Positions 30,508 to 42,425 of a DNA stretch of 64,000 nt are shown piece after piece. Source of the DNA: Sipunculus nudus (lineage: Eukaryota; Annelida; Sipuncula; Golfingiida; Sipunculidae); assembly GCA_026874595.1 (NCBI GenBank), contig CM049317.1:41626401-41690400 (forward strand), in the 5' to 3' direction. How positions within the stretch are numbered: the first letter of the stretch is position 1; the number at the start of each line of letters is the position of its first letter. The position numbers and the translations under genes were made by a program. The notes beneath the pieces are model-generated. The model saw nothing but the letters and a program-made list of their open reading frames with translations. It made no database searches and was not told the DNA's origin.

Positions 30508-33464
30508 TGTGGCACCCAACGTGGGGCCAGGTTCAAGAATCAAGACGGATGCGAGGTGAGGATTTATTCTGGAAGAAGATACAGGTACAGGCAATCAGTC
30601 GGCTGGTTGCCAACAGCAAGGTTTGAGCAGAACTCACGAGGCTGCCCCAGTATACACTTATATTTCATATACTGTACATAGCCAATATCTCTTTTATCAC
30701 AGAATACGTTATAAAGATAACAAAAATATTATAATAATAAACATCCTGATATTTAAATGTTACCACATGACAATTTACCATATTTTTTTATATACTATTG
30801 ACAGTAAAGAACACTGTCTACCATGAAGTGGATAATGGTTATCAGGGTAATCAAGAACATGATCTGTTATCCTGTTTCTATATACTATAAAGAAAAGAAA
30901 ATAGTTTAAGCTACACACAGATTTCGTATACATATATTTCTCTTAAATCCACAGACTTAACATATTAAATGCATACGTTTATGGGCATGTGGCCATCTCA
31001 TAACTGTGATAATCAGTTTATGTCACCTGATCAACGTACATTGGACAATATTCTTACATTGGCCTGTTCACTAACCTATTTCTTGACAATTAAAGGATTT
31101 ACATTGAGAACAACTGAGCAACTATAAGTGGTATATATTTACGTGTGAATAAAACTTTATAATGCTGAGAAAAGAACGAATATAAGTGCTTGTGTGGAGG
31201 TTGGATAGTGGGTGTGTTAGGAGAGTGTCTCTTAAATGCAATCACTTAAGGCGTATACTACTCTAATCTACTACCCCAAATCGTGATGCTACCTGACACT
31301 TAAGAGGATCATAATAATAATATAAGATTTACTTTACAAATAAAATAAATTCCTGGTCTAGCACGATAGAATAATGGATGGTAGGTTTATCAGAGTACTG
31401 CTTTTACGAACGGTTTTGAGGTTACCAAACGCCTGAAATTAGGCGGGTATTTTGTATTATGAAATGCAGAGCGCGGAGGAATCTTACTAAAATTTGATTG
31501 TTCAAAAGGATATATATCTGTTCAAAAGGATAAACATCTGGAAAAGTTGATCTGTGAAAGAGTGGAATATGCATAAAAACTACACAAATTGACTGTAGGT
31601 GGAAATCTAAGGAGAGACCGGGGTTTTGTGCTCAAGACTCTACAATGCACTATTTTGTATGCGGAAAGTAAACAAACGGCAACAGCAAACTGGGAGAAAG
31701 TCCCCAAGCGCTATGGCGGTAATCGTGTGGTAAGTTAGTTTTCGGAACTTTCTTGAAAATTGACTGTCATCTGATGATACTAGAAAAGGATTTTAAGATA
31801 ATATATTATTATGCTGTATTTTTAAGTTTTCCCCGACGATCTTAAATTATAAGAAAAATCGATTGAAAAGAAGTTTTCATCTATTGAATGAGAAACTGTT
31901 TAGCACGCACATCTGGTTAAATGATAGGAGAACAGCACGTCTGTGCTATTATCCATACCTTAAACTTGGTAATGCTTAATAAATAATAATATTGATGACA
32001 GTCGTGTTTATAATTATGTCCCGTTTCTAAGGTATGGAAGTTAGTTTTGATGGTTAGTTCATCTTGGACGCCAGGTGGCAGCACAGGCCTCAGTGGGACT
32101 GTGGAAACTAGTTTACCTCAGGCGGCCAGATGGCAGCACCAGCACCCGGGTTCATATACACGGTCAACATGGATTTTACGTCTAGCACGGGAATAAAGTG
32201 GGAACGTGTGCCACTATTAAGCTTACTTTAGAGTAAGTATTTTTGCGTTATTAAATAATTACCCAGTTATGAAATAGTCTGATAACAGCTTTATGCTGCT
32301 GTTAACTCTTCATATTAAATCTTCCTAATTATCAATGTTTTGGAAGAAATTTTACATGAAACATTTACTGATATTTAATTAGTAGTAACTTTTTGAAGTG
32401 GCAGCTCCGATTGGCTATTCAGAACAACTTATATGAACCATCCTTAATAATAATTGTATTTATTTTTTTTTTTGGAGAAATTTGCCTGCCTTTCATGTAT
32501 ATCTAAGATACATCCCATGTGCAAAGAGCGGAGATTACAGAGTGCATAAATAATGCTTTCACTTTGAACGGCCTGGTGGCGGCATCGATTTAGACCGAAG
32601 CATTTAGATAAAATAAGATTTTACCTTTTCTCACTACAAATGCAGTATGAAATATGAAAAGTATTTTAGTTTAATTATTTTTTTTATATAGGGCAGTAAT
32701 CTTAGCCCTATTACTACTTAAAGAGTACTACTTGCGGCCAAAATAATGCCTGGAGTGAACGACTGGCGATGTACCAACTAAAGTGGACACCAAAGATATT
32801 CTTGAAGTTGGGGGGGGGGGGGGGGGGGTTAGACGAGAGGCGTGCCTAGTCTGCCGTTCTACTGGTCCGAAATAGGGCATTTCAGGAAAATTAGACTAGA
32901 CTGGAGGCTGTATACTTTGCAGTTGACCATATTCTATACAAATGTACCCAACAGAGAAAATACAATATATTCGGATGGAACAGACAGGACGGTTTATATA
33001 TGAATGAGCAAATATATGGGAAATGCATGGTGGGCCATAAATCTATTGGGACAGAACGAACGTTTGGGTTTCTTATTAGTACTAAAATAATCATACATTT
33101 TTTCATGCATTTCAGAATATAACTGACGGGGACAAAAAAAAATAAGGTTCCTACCTGGAAGAAGATACAGGTACAGGCAATCAGTCGGCTGGTTGCCAAC
33201 AGCAAGGTTTGAGCAGAACTGACGAGGCTGCCCCAAGACATCGTGGTCATTACGGGCTGTCATGCCTCGTTGCCCAAACACCGAAAACCGGTCCTGACAA
33301 AACTATATTCATACAACAGGTTTTGCCGGCCACGCAGGCCATGCCATGCCATGCCAGGGCAACAGGTGGTTGACCCTTGACCTAAAGGAACCTGTCTTGT
33401 CGGTCACTTTGGAATGAAAGACAAAATGAAAAAAAAACATGGGGCTATATTACCCCGTGTTACA
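30508..33464 (-). repeat. 5' LTR of the gypsy element
   Basis: A 2957-bp copy of the LTR, with the same TG...CA ends in element orientation. It differs from the left LTR by scattered substitutions, a G19 versus G15 run (32810-32828) and small indels (for example GTACTACTTG versus GTACTTG). It holds the 81-bp repeat pair at 30569-30649 and 33155-33235. It should carry the promoter, but I saw no clear TATA box. Confidence 0.95.
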
Positions 33465-33468
33465 TATG
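33465..33468. repeat. target-site duplication (right), TATG
   Basis: Matches 21024-21027 and confirms the outer borders of the gypsy element. Confidence 0.75.
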
Positions 33469-34075
33469 TTTACAGACTTGTTCCCCTCAGTGTCTTCCTG
33501 TCTCTATATCTGTCTGTTATATTTCTACTTCCGGCAAGCGCTTGACCTATATGGTCAGTCTATTAGCCCGTGTGTTTTGTGGGCACTCTACAGGCCGCAA
33601 TTTTGCAGCAATCACTTCAACATTTTTACAGTTGTTAGGATACTTAAAAGTTCTTGAAGCCTATTGTTTTGAGTCCAGGGTTTGGGCCAGGTACTTGTAC
33701 CTGTACCTGTACCTAGGTACACAATTGAGAGTACTTGTACCTGGCTGTCATGAGTAGGAAGTACCTTGTACTTGTACCTGTACCTGGAAATAAAGTACCT
33801 GTACCTGGTATAAGGTACTCCAGGTACAAATTTGGTTTGGTCAAGTAAGGTACTGAGCTGTCATCTCTAGCTGTCAGGGCTGTTACCTAAACCAGGCAGG
33901 GGTAATTACTAAGCTTTAAACCCTGCAGCCTTTTAACTTGACTGGACTTTGGCTAGTAGCATGCTGGCCGAGCTACCTCTAGCCTCTACACAGGAAGTTC
34001 ATTGTGGCTTTATCAGATATAAATGGTACAGAGCAATAGATATGGACAGTGTTGCATTTGTGCCCCATGTAGACA
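33469..34075. repeat. old repeat flank with GTACCTG tandem
   Basis: CTTCCGGCAAGCG at about 33530 and GGCCGCAATTTTGCAGCAATC at about 33592 resemble the repeat type at 40740-41000. A run of (GTACCT)n-like units fills 33690-33840. The same GTACCTGTACCTAGGTA string appears at about 40472. No gene is seen. Confidence 0.6.
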
Positions 34076-34084
34076 CCTGTTGTC
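34076..34084. repeat. target-site duplication (left), CCTGTTGTC
   Basis: The same nine bases are at 39858-39866. If the duplication is eight bases (CTGTTGTC), the element has symmetrical GGG...CCC ends. Confidence 0.7.
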
Positions 34085-34094
34085 GGGTCCGTGT

Positions 34095-34200
34095 CACCTG
34101 GACGCTGTTCAGATGGACGCTATAAAAATGGACGCCGAAAGCTGGACGCTATCAAAATGGACGCTGATCAGCTGGACGCTATCCATTTAGACGCTATCCT
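34095..34200 (+). repeat. left terminal array of a 15-bp motif (GGACGCT)
   Basis: Seven copies of GGACGCY or AGACGCT occur with spacing 15, 15, 14, 15, 15 and 15 bp. The spacer bases are AT-rich and variable (for example ATAAAAAT, ATCAAAAT). Ordered half-helical spacing suggests transposase binding sites. Confidence 0.9.
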
Positions 34201-35499
34201 AAAACTATGAGAATCATACAGGGATAATCATACAAAATAAAGCAATATTAATCCACCAACTCAACCCATTGTTATTGGTTCTTAATATTATGCACTTTTG
34301 TCAAATTTGGAACCACATGTATCGGCCTATATCGACCGTTTGTGATGACGAACCATCAATGGACGACCGAATAGGAAAATGAAGTTGAACTGTGTCAGTA
34401 AAGATTTTTCTGCAAATGTGTGTTTTGTGTATTTTTTTAACCAACCAAACTTTCATCACGCAGTGATTTATAGTTTCCAAGGGCGATTGGTCTGAACTGC
34501 ATACACCTGGGCAACCGGTCCGATCGGTACCACATTTTCAAGCTTGATATTTATGACAATAAGAACAATTTCGTAGTAGATAGAAATACTTAATATGGGT
34601 AACAATCATTGCTTTTTTCTTCGTTACAACAATTCTAATGCTTGGTAGAAATAGGCCTACGAAGCTTTCCAGCAGAATGACGTTGTAGAGGTTTAAGGTA
34701 TAAGGGAAACACAATATGACGAGAATAAACATACATGTGTATATACATTGTATATTGTTATGCGATTTTTTCAATACGTGATTTTTTTCAATGACTTATC
34801 CTTCAAAGACAATCTGATGTGTTTTAGACACCAGTGCATACAAGATAAAATTTTTAAATAATATTGTAAACTACACACATTGCTGTTTCCCGGAGCGTAT
34901 ATAGTCCACAATATGAAGCAATACAGTCCACCCTGAATTAAAGCAAACATTCACTAAAAGTCTTTCCATTTATGTGAATATGAACTTGTTCGACTTTTAT
35001 TTGGATTTCTTTAAATAAATAATTGGTGGGCACACAATATATTCTGTACCAATAGCGTCTGTCTGATGATAAGCGGCTTTTATCTGAACAACATCTATAC
35101 ATGAATTTCCAAGGCGTCTATCCATACATATATCTGGTAAGTTTATAAGTGTGAAATGGCAATACATTTATTTTTGTATAATTCATTTATGAATTGTATA
35201 TGTGGTGAAAAATGAAATATTAACTCATTTAGAGAGATATATGATGTGATTTTAACAATAAATGAGACCCAGTATCTATAGTTGGCTAGGGATGTCCCGA
35301 AATTTTATTGATTTTTCATTTAACAAGATTATTGACTATGCAATCTCTTATATATATAATACTGTTTCGTCAAGTATATATATGTATATATATATAATAA
35401 TAATACTTATCAACATAAGATCATTTTACATGATAATTTGTGGTGCTTAACCTTGGCGATATATATATATGTGGAATCAAATAATAAGAATTAAAAGTA

Positions 35500-36510
35500 A
35501 AATTTGTAAAAGCAGTCATTCTAAACCAGACATGGATCAGTGATCATATGATGTTGTTTTAACAATAAATGAGTCCTGGGTACAATGTCATTTGGAGCTT
35601 GGTCACCCGATTGTCATTTATTTAACGGGAGATCCCAATAATGAGGTAGGTTTTCTTTGATGTTGACTAATTAATCCTACCATGTACATGATTTCATTGC
35701 TTCAGGTTCTTTAATTTTAACAATACATTTATATTAAGGAATGATAGAATTATTTACAATGGAAAATATAATAAACAAATTACCTTTATATAATTGAAAC
35801 TACACATGACCATTATTTTAAATTTTTTTGTTGGGTAAATGAAACAAAAGACCCCTATTCGCACGAAATATGCACAAACACACAATATAATCTAAAACAT
35901 AACATTGTTATTATTAAAATGGGTCGTCCTTTTATGGAAACATTTAAAAATAATGAGAATTATATACATTACTTTTCATTAAGGCGTCTTTCTGAAAGGG
36001 TGCACATGGATACTAGAGACGCTGGCGTCTATCATACGTTATCATCTATATGATCAGCGTTCATTTTCATTAGCATGATATATAAAATATGATATTAAAC
36101 ATGTTGGTATTGATAATTGTTTTATTAAATTCGGTTTCAAATCTAAGGGAACAATTTATTGTAGCTCTGTAAAAGCAGTCAAATATTCTGAACCGGACAT
36201 GGATCAGTGATCATATGATGTTGTTTAAAACATAAACGAGTCCTGGGTACAATGTCAGTTGGAGCTTGGTCACGCGATTGATCATTTAATTAACGGGATA
36301 CCTCGATAATGAGGTAGGTTTTCTTTGATGTTGACTAATTAATCCTACCATGTACATGATTTCATTGCTTCAGGTTCTTTAATTTTAACTATACATTTAT
36401 ATTAAGGAATGATAGAATTATTTACAATGGAAAATATAATAAACAAATTACCTTTATATAATTGAAACTACACATGACCATTATTTAAAATTTTATTTAT
36501 TGGATAAATG
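35500..36510. repeat. internal ~670-bp direct repeat of the 5.8-kb element
   Basis: The block from AAAAGCAGTC (about 35508) through GATCAGTGATCATATGATG, GGAGCTTGGTCAC and ATCCTACCATGTACATGATT recurs from about 36172. The second copy is cut at 36510 by the nested insert and resumes at 39063 with AAATGAAACAAAAGACC. Confidence 0.85.
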
Positions 36511-38264
36511 TATAGTAAAGGTATATATCAAGTTAGTGTATAAATGGTTAATATTGTAGAGATTTAACTTAGTGACCATACTGTGATCACTAGGCTTTCA
36601 GCTGGTATCACAGCATGATACAGGCTCCGCATCTGGTGATGACCCCTGTATAGTTAACACGTGTATATATAGGGGACCCCCCTGTGTGTTTGTAGTCCTA
36701 GTTTGCCATCATCATACTCAGCAGGTAGTCAAGCCATTTTAATGATTTCAGGCTCACATATATATCACCATTAGTTCTAAGAGGATCCAGGATATCTAGA
36801 ATATATATTTTGTAATTATTGAGATATTTGAATATACATAGAAATTGTAATTATCCTAGACAATGAAAAACGCCAGTTCTGTGTAAATTACCATATAAAT
36901 ATTTAATATTATGAGCTGAGATTTGGTGCATTCAAAGTAGTAAAGATGAAGTTTAATTAGTGTCAATTACAGGATTTTTCATATAATATTACAGAAGATA
37001 TAGGTATATTAATCTCGGACACAAAACACAGAAATTCAGTTTGTCATGATTTTAGGGGTAGAAGTCATAGCGTCGGTCACCCTCAGCCAGCCAATCAGCT
37101 CCCTGCTGGGGGTGATTACTTAAGACCAGATGCCCATTAACAGAGAGAGACCCCCCCAGTACTTAAAACTTAAATACTTAATCATAAATCATAGACAAAG
37201 TGCCCATACCGGGACACTACTATTGTCTGAGATTTATTAAAAACATATTCATCTGTAATCAAATCACATACAATACTCAACCAAACACGGGATGAGTAAC
37301 CCGCAGGCTTGGTCAGGTCGCGAGCTACCTTCCCACAAATATCCAAAACATACATTCAAACATACAGGACAAACATACAAACTCGAAGAAATACATAACC
37401 ACCGAGCACAATTCATGTAAATACACCGCTTCACTCATCGTTTTTCAAGCACACTAACCCACGTTTTTTTTTCGATTCTTACCGGTTTTTCACCCTTTTG
37501 TTTTTGTATTTTTCACAATATCGACGCAATATCAGGTTATCCGACGCTCATATATAAGATATAATTATAGAGTTTATTAGTAATTACAGCTTTTTCCGGC
37601 AAGACCAGTGGCATGGAAACTGAAGTCGGCCACTAGCAAGTGGATGGAAACTGATGCCGCCACGAGCCTCAACTATCCCTGCCCCCTTCCTCTCAGTCTG
37701 CGCTTGTATAAAAATACTTCTTATAAGTATTTCCTTTAAAAGTACATGATCATTAATATTTCTTAAAATATTTATGTGATACTTAATATAAAAGTACAAA
37801 CTGAGAGCCCCACCGGCCGGCCAGATTTCTAACTATAAAGATATCTCCTATAGATATCTCCTTTAGGCCAATATAAGGGTAAATGATCATGAGGTATTTT
37901 CTTAAAAAATCCCATGTGATACTTATAAAATTATAAAGAAATCTACGGCCCCCCCCCCCCCCCCACCACGGACAACAACTACCCCTGACAACCACCACCA
38001 ACAGCATCCGACACCGACGCGCAAGTCCAGCGGCAGCCACCCTACACCACCAGCGGAAGATTAGAGGGCACCCAGACGAGCGCACACCCCATCCGCCCAC
38101 TGACAGCAACTTCCAAGACGACTACCCAGACCTACACCGGGACAGCTCCAGACAGACCGGACAAGACCCCCCAACAGTCCTGTTTAGGACTACCCCCCCC
38201 CCCCCCCAACAGTCCTATTTAGGACTAATCAATCACTCATCGACCTGGCAGCGGACAGACAGAC

Positions 38265-38510
38265 AACTTTAGGTCCGCTGCCTGCCACAAGACCAAGCCT
38301 CAAGACCCAAGACCAAGCCTCAAGACCAAGACCAAGTCAAGACTGGTAGCCCTGGGACAAGCCAAGAAGAAGACAAGACCACCCCGACAGCCGGAACCCA
38401 AGTCAAGACAAGCAAGACAAGTCAAGAATCCCTGACAGTTGGCAAACAGACAACTCTAGGCCCACTGCTAGGGGACAAGCTGAAGACCAAGCCAAGACAG
38501 CCTGCCAGAT
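38265..38510 (+). repeat. CAAGACCAAG-type low-T tandem region
   Basis: The + strand is almost free of T runs and repeats AAGACCAAGCC and CAAGTCAAGAC. Two short modules, AGACAACTTTAGGTCC (about 38261) and AGACAACTCTAGGCCC (about 38448), repeat. It lies in a GC-rich island, unlike its AT-rich surroundings. Confidence 0.7.
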
Positions 38511-38787
38511 CCAAGTCACAGGAAGTCCGGCTCTTCGCGGTGGGAGTTGTTCTGTCGGCGGTCTGGGTTTCCCTGTTGGGTCTGGGTCTCTCTGTTGTGG
38601 TGCGCATTTCTGCTCGGGGATGTCGCTCGCGACCGGGTTCGTGGGGGCAGCGGCTTTGCTGCTGGTATCCGTGCGGTGAGTGGCCCGCTCGGGGCTTTGT
38701 GGGTGTGGATGATGTAGCTTTCTTGGTCACCGGTGCGGGTGCATGCTGGTGGCTCTTCTCGGCTCCTTGGCTTGGCTTGTGTGGCAA
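38422..38787 (-). CDS. possible 121-residue basic, Pro/Arg/Thr-rich frame in the nested insert
   Basis: This frame runs from MPHKPSQGAEKSHQHAP to a stop at 38422 and is rich in Arg, Pro, Thr and Ser (RTTTERPRPNRETQTADRTT). Overlapping frames on both strands are open too, as expected in GC-rich DNA, so evidence is weak. If real it could be a piece of a basic gag-like or nucleic-acid-binding protein of the insert. I do not recognise it. Confidence 0.15.
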   Translation of the reverse strand: MPHKPSQGAEKSHQHAPAPVTKKATSSTPTKPRAGHSPHGYQQQSRCPHEPGRERHPRAEMRTTTERPRPNRETQTADRTTPTAKSRTSCDLDLAGCLGLVFSLSPSSGPRVVCLPTVRDS

Positions 38788-39189
38788 TTTTCGGCATCAA
38801 AATTATAGTCTAAAGAGACAGGCCGGGGCGGTGGTCCCAGACCACCTCAACCGTGTCTGTCTAGTGACTCAAAATACTAGATCTAGTAGTAACAGAGAGA
38901 GAGTCCGTTTTTGAATCCAACCTGTGCTGGACACCAGTAAGCCAGCCAGGGCTCAGCCAGTCAGTTCACTAGTGCCTGCCAGCCTGGAAGATATGTATGA
39001 TTTATTTAAATAAAATATTTTTTTGTGGACAATAATCAAGGATTCAAGTCACTAAACTACTTTAAATGAAACAAAAGACCCTCATTCGCACGAAATATGC
39101 ATGCACAAACACACAATGTAATCTAAACCATGACATGGTTATTATTAAATTAGGTCCCCTTTTATGGAAACATTTAATAAAAATGAGAA

Positions 39190-39790
39190 CTATTTCCATG
39201 AATTGTCATAAGGCGTCTTTCTGAAAAGGTGAATTCAGACGATGGAGTCTATAATACGATAACGTCTAGATATGATTAGCATTCATTTTGATTCGCACGA
39301 TATGAAAAGACCCTCATTCGCACACAATACGCACAAACACACAACATAATCTAAAACATAACATGGTTATTATTAAATTCGGTCTCCTTTTTATGGAAAC
39401 ATTTAATAAAAAATGAGAATTATTTTCATGACTTGTCATTAGGCGTCTTCTGAAGGGTGGATGCAGACGATGGCGTCTATAATACGATAACGTCTGTATG
39501 ATCAGCGTTCATTTATATTCGCACTATATATAAAATATGATCTAAAATCAAATTGTTTCACTAAATTAGGTTTAAAATATAAGGAAACAATATACGATGG
39601 CGTCTATAATACGATGGTCTCTAAGACATTTTTTGTTAACGTTCATCTTCAATCATACGATATACACACTTAAAGGAAATAAATAAAATATATAAATGCG
39701 GCTCTATGGCTTGTATTAAGGCGTCTTAATGAAGGGTATATGGGCTTATAATACGAAGGCGTCCATATGAACAGCGCCCATTTTCACAGC
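39190..39790. repeat. ~230-bp modules with GGCGTCTATAATACGATAACG
   Basis: AGGCGTCTT...GACGATGG[A/C]GTCTATAATACGATAACGTCT recurs near 39212 and 39450, with partial copies near 39600 and 39720 and a related one near 35985. The modules form the right inner part of the 5.8-kb element. Confidence 0.8.
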
Positions 39791-39857
39791 GTCCAAATGA
39801 ACAGCGTCCAGGTGATACAATGGCGTCTATCTGAACAGCGTCCATCTGAGATGATCC
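39755..39857 (-). repeat. right terminal array of the 15-bp motif
   Basis: Six inverted copies of the left-end motif (GCGTC on +) occur at 15-bp spacing except one 19-bp gap. Together with the left array this gives the element mirror-image termini. Confidence 0.9.
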
Positions 39858-39866
39858 CCTGTTGTC

Positions 39867-40730
39867 TAGCATGTATAAAGAACATTGGTGTAGGATAAAT
39901 GTAGAAGTAAAGAAAATTCATATTATATCACTGAACACTCAACATAAGCCAATCAACAGCAGAACTTTTTACCCATTTTACAGAAAAAAGTCCCAGCTCA
40001 CACATTACATACAGGTGCTCAAAACATCCTCAGTGTGACTTTCTGCCATGAACATGTGTATTGTTACTTCTTTTTTTGTATGTATCAGTGTCATGAAGAT
40101 AATCTATAAAATTGACTGTAAGATTTTTACCTTTCAGTCAAGCTATTAAGCCTCTTTACTTTAAAGTGTGGTGCTCCCAGTCACTTTAAACTATTACTCC
40201 GAAGCTCCAAACTTGATTTGAAATATATACATTTTATGAAGTTTTATATTTCTGTATTAATAACTTTGTAAACTTTATCTGCTTCGTTCATTAATCACAT
40301 TTACTAAAGACAATCATTATCATTTGCCAGGCCTGTATTTTTCCTGATGACATAAGAAGTGATCATTTAATACTTTTTAATGCCATTATTCTGCCATTCT
40401 TTTATAACTTATTATTGCACATCTAGATGAATTTAATGCAATTTTCATTAGTTTGTATATCTTTAAAATGTACCTGTACCTGTACCTAGGTAATGTCACA
40501 TGTACCTGGCCCCAACCCTGTTTGGGTCAAAAGGGGTGAAAGTTCAAGGGTCATCCAAAAACATAAAAATTTTATTTTGGTCATAACTTTGTCCATATGT
40601 GTCCATTCTTCAAAAACTTTGGCTCATTTTGTTTCTCTTCACCTTCCCCATAACTTTTTATGGCATATACTAGGCTTGAATGGGTTGTTTAGGCAGTATG
40701 TCTGTCTGTTTGTCTGGTATTTGTAAATTC
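39867..40730. other. no gene seen
   Basis: AT-rich flank resuming after the 5.8-kb element. A GTACCTGTACCTAGGTA string near 40472 matches one at about 33700. Confidence 0.45.
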
Positions 40731-40739
40731 CCTCACATT

Positions 40740-41000
40740 GCCCTGTCCCCGTGTTTACTGCTTGCTGAAAAATTTCGATTTCAGCAAGCATATTGGTCAG
40801 TTCAGTATGTCTGTTTTTTGCTTTCCAGAATCAAAGATTTCAGCAAGCATGTTGATCAGTTCTATATGTTTATTATATGGAAATCTTCACGTTCTGCAAG
40901 CATGTTGGTCAGTTGCCGCTGTATGTTTTTCTGTCTGTTTTTCTGTCCCCTCTATAGAGACAACAATTTTGCAGCAACCTCTTTCAATCATACACAGTAA
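40740..41000. repeat. tandem of AGCAAGCATGTTGGTCAGTT, related to 12834-13160
   Basis: Three units with CAGCAAGCATRTTGRTCAGTT near 40781, 40840 and 40897 are reverse-complement relatives of the array at 12834-13160 (CCAACATGCTTGC). GCAGCAACCTCTTTCAATCA follows and resembles the old repeat near 33600. Confidence 0.7.
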
Positions 41001-42199
41001 ATAGACAATCAATATTCATAGCTGCTCACTCAGAGCACTGACCAGTGCTGACAGTCACAGTGATAGTTATAGTGGTGTGCTTATTGAAAGTCTTGGTTAT
41101 CTCCGTTGTAAGTCGCGGTTACTGTGTTTTGCAGTCTCGGGTACTGAGATTTGGAAGTCTCGGTTACCTTGTGCCAGGAAAGCATCTGCGCACTGTGGTC
41201 ACCGTGTGTCAGCAGTTGTCAGTCAAGCGTACCGCAGTTAAGCTGATGCACCGTTAATCACTGGTATCCTAGATCAAAGGGCCAAGCAACTTCAAAAGAA
41301 ACCAGGAAAATTGGGCGTCGTGAAATGTGGTGTATTTACCATTGCGAAGTCGTTTCTTTTTCCTTTTTGTAACGGGGATTATTCAGGGTAATTGTGTATT
41401 TTATTTTGAATACTTATTGGAAAATAAGCATTATATAATGAAAGGTGTTGTCGTCTGAGAGTAATTGTATCTCCTAAGTCGAATTTATCTGTTCAAATTT
41501 TTATCTTCCACCGTAACGTTACGCATGACGTAGATGACGTTGCCAAGAAAATGTTGCATTGCACTGTGGAGGAATTTTTTTTGAAAAGTTGTTATTTTTT
41601 AATATTCCAAGAAATCTTCTTGTATATTCATGTATATTTTGTATATTATTAAATGCATATGCATGTTTGTGTCCGTATCTGAACATGTTGATATCATATA
41701 TATTGTGTATATTTTATAGAATGATTGATTGTTTGGACTTTCTTTGCAGCTTTCATTAGTATTTTATTTTTAATTACAATGAAATGTAAGATACATGATA
41801 TAAACTTTTTTTTCAGATACATTGGTAAATTATCCAGTCCCCTTCTGCTTTTATATTTCACCTCAAATGTAAATGCAGTAATTCATTAGAGTGTACGTTT
41901 TTTTTTTCTATATGAGCATTAAAGTAAATATTTTCAATTGTTCCAACAGCGGACCAAGTATTCTACCAAAACCTTTTGGCCACAATTGATTAAATAAACC
42001 AATTGAACTGTTTTATCAAGATCAGGAAACTGCATGTGTAATAGTGTAAGATGTTTGATCAAAACTGAATTGATAGGGGTTCATAATAGGCAGAACAATC
42101 AAAACTCTTTTGTCTCTTCTTCGACATCACCGTTTTTAGATATGGAACATACCTTTCTTAAGCTAAATAACTACTATATAAACTTTTTTATGGCATTAT
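41001..42199. other. no gene seen
   Basis: Mixed then AT-rich DNA with no supported coding sequence, apart from possible decayed LINE sequence at the right edge. Confidence 0.4.
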
Positions 42200-42425
42200 A
42201 GATTTTGGAATCAGTTTTTACTCCAAATAGCCCAGCGAAAAGTAATTCCTATATTTACCCAATCAAAAGCTTGTTCCTGGCCCACTCGCCAGGGCAATGT
42301 GTTTCTATTTCTTGAGACAAACGATTGCTTAATAATGAAGTAACAACAAAAATATGATCGATACAGGAGCGTCCTTTGCGAAATCCACTCTGATCTTTGC
42401 CTATAAGATTAAGTTTGTTGGAGTA
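42200..42425 (-). pseudogene. LINE reverse-transcriptase fragment
   Basis: A minus-strand frame from about 42425 to a TAA near 42254 reads NLIGKDQSGFRKGRSCIDHI then FVVTSLLSNRLSQ. This is the conserved Q-x-G-F-R-x-G-R-S-C/T region of non-LTR retrotransposon RTs. QAFDWVN, the first catalytic Asp motif, follows at about 42253-42273 in a different frame, so the fragment is frameshifted. Neighbouring sequence to about 42060 may be more of the same in broken frames. The clade cannot be named. Confidence 0.75.

Larger units (their letters stand above)
21028..33464 (-). mobile_element. Ty3/gypsy LTR retrotransposon, full length, minus strand
   Basis: The element is 12,437 bp, with LTRs at 21028-23976 and 30508-33464 and TATG on both sides. 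Reading on the minus strand, the order is 5' LTR, ~1-kb leader, gag, protease, reverse transcriptase, RNase H, integrase, an extra C-terminal region, polypurine tract and 3' LTR. The order RT-RNase H-integrase defines Ty3/gypsy. There is no envelope-like frame. LTRs differ by about 20 substitutions plus a few indels by eye, so the insertion is recent. Even so, pol carries two premature stops and three frameshifts besides a probable programmed -1 shift, so this copy should not move on its own. Confidence 0.95.
36511..39062. mobile_element. 2.55-kb insertion nested in the 5.8-kb element
   Basis: The repeat module reads GGGTAAATGAAACAAAAGACC at about 35835, but in the second copy it is split after TAAATG (36505-36510) and continues after another TAAATG (39063-39068). 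The 2552 bp between are foreign and flanked by a 5-6 bp duplication. The ends (TATAGTAAAGG...CTAAACTACTT) show no clear inverted repeat or TG...CA. Near the left, TATATATAGGGGACC (about 36666) could be a core promoter. The family is unknown. Confidence 0.7.
34085..39858. mobile_element. 5.8-kb DNA transposon with 15-bp iterated termini, probably non-autonomous
   Basis: Ends are inverted: GGGTCCGTGTCACC on the left; GGGATCATCTC inverted on the right. Just inside each end is an array of GGACGCT spaced mostly 15 bp apart: seven on the left (GACGC at 34101, 34116, 34131, 34145, 34160, 34175, 34190) and six inverted on the right (39759, 39774, 39789, 39804, 39823, 39838). The interior has repeated modules with GGCGTCT and AATACGATAACGTCT. 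An 8-9 bp target duplication flanks it. No transposase frame is visible. Mutator-like and KDZ-type families make such duplications, but I cannot assign it. Confidence 0.8.

Noticed and set aside
31522-31707. 61-residue frame found in both LTRs
   Set aside because: Conservation merely reflects LTR duplication; the frame contains no recognisable domain.
34085-39858. Host gene regulated by GACGC arrays
   Set aside because: Flanking duplication and inverted symmetry of the arrays fit a transposon better.
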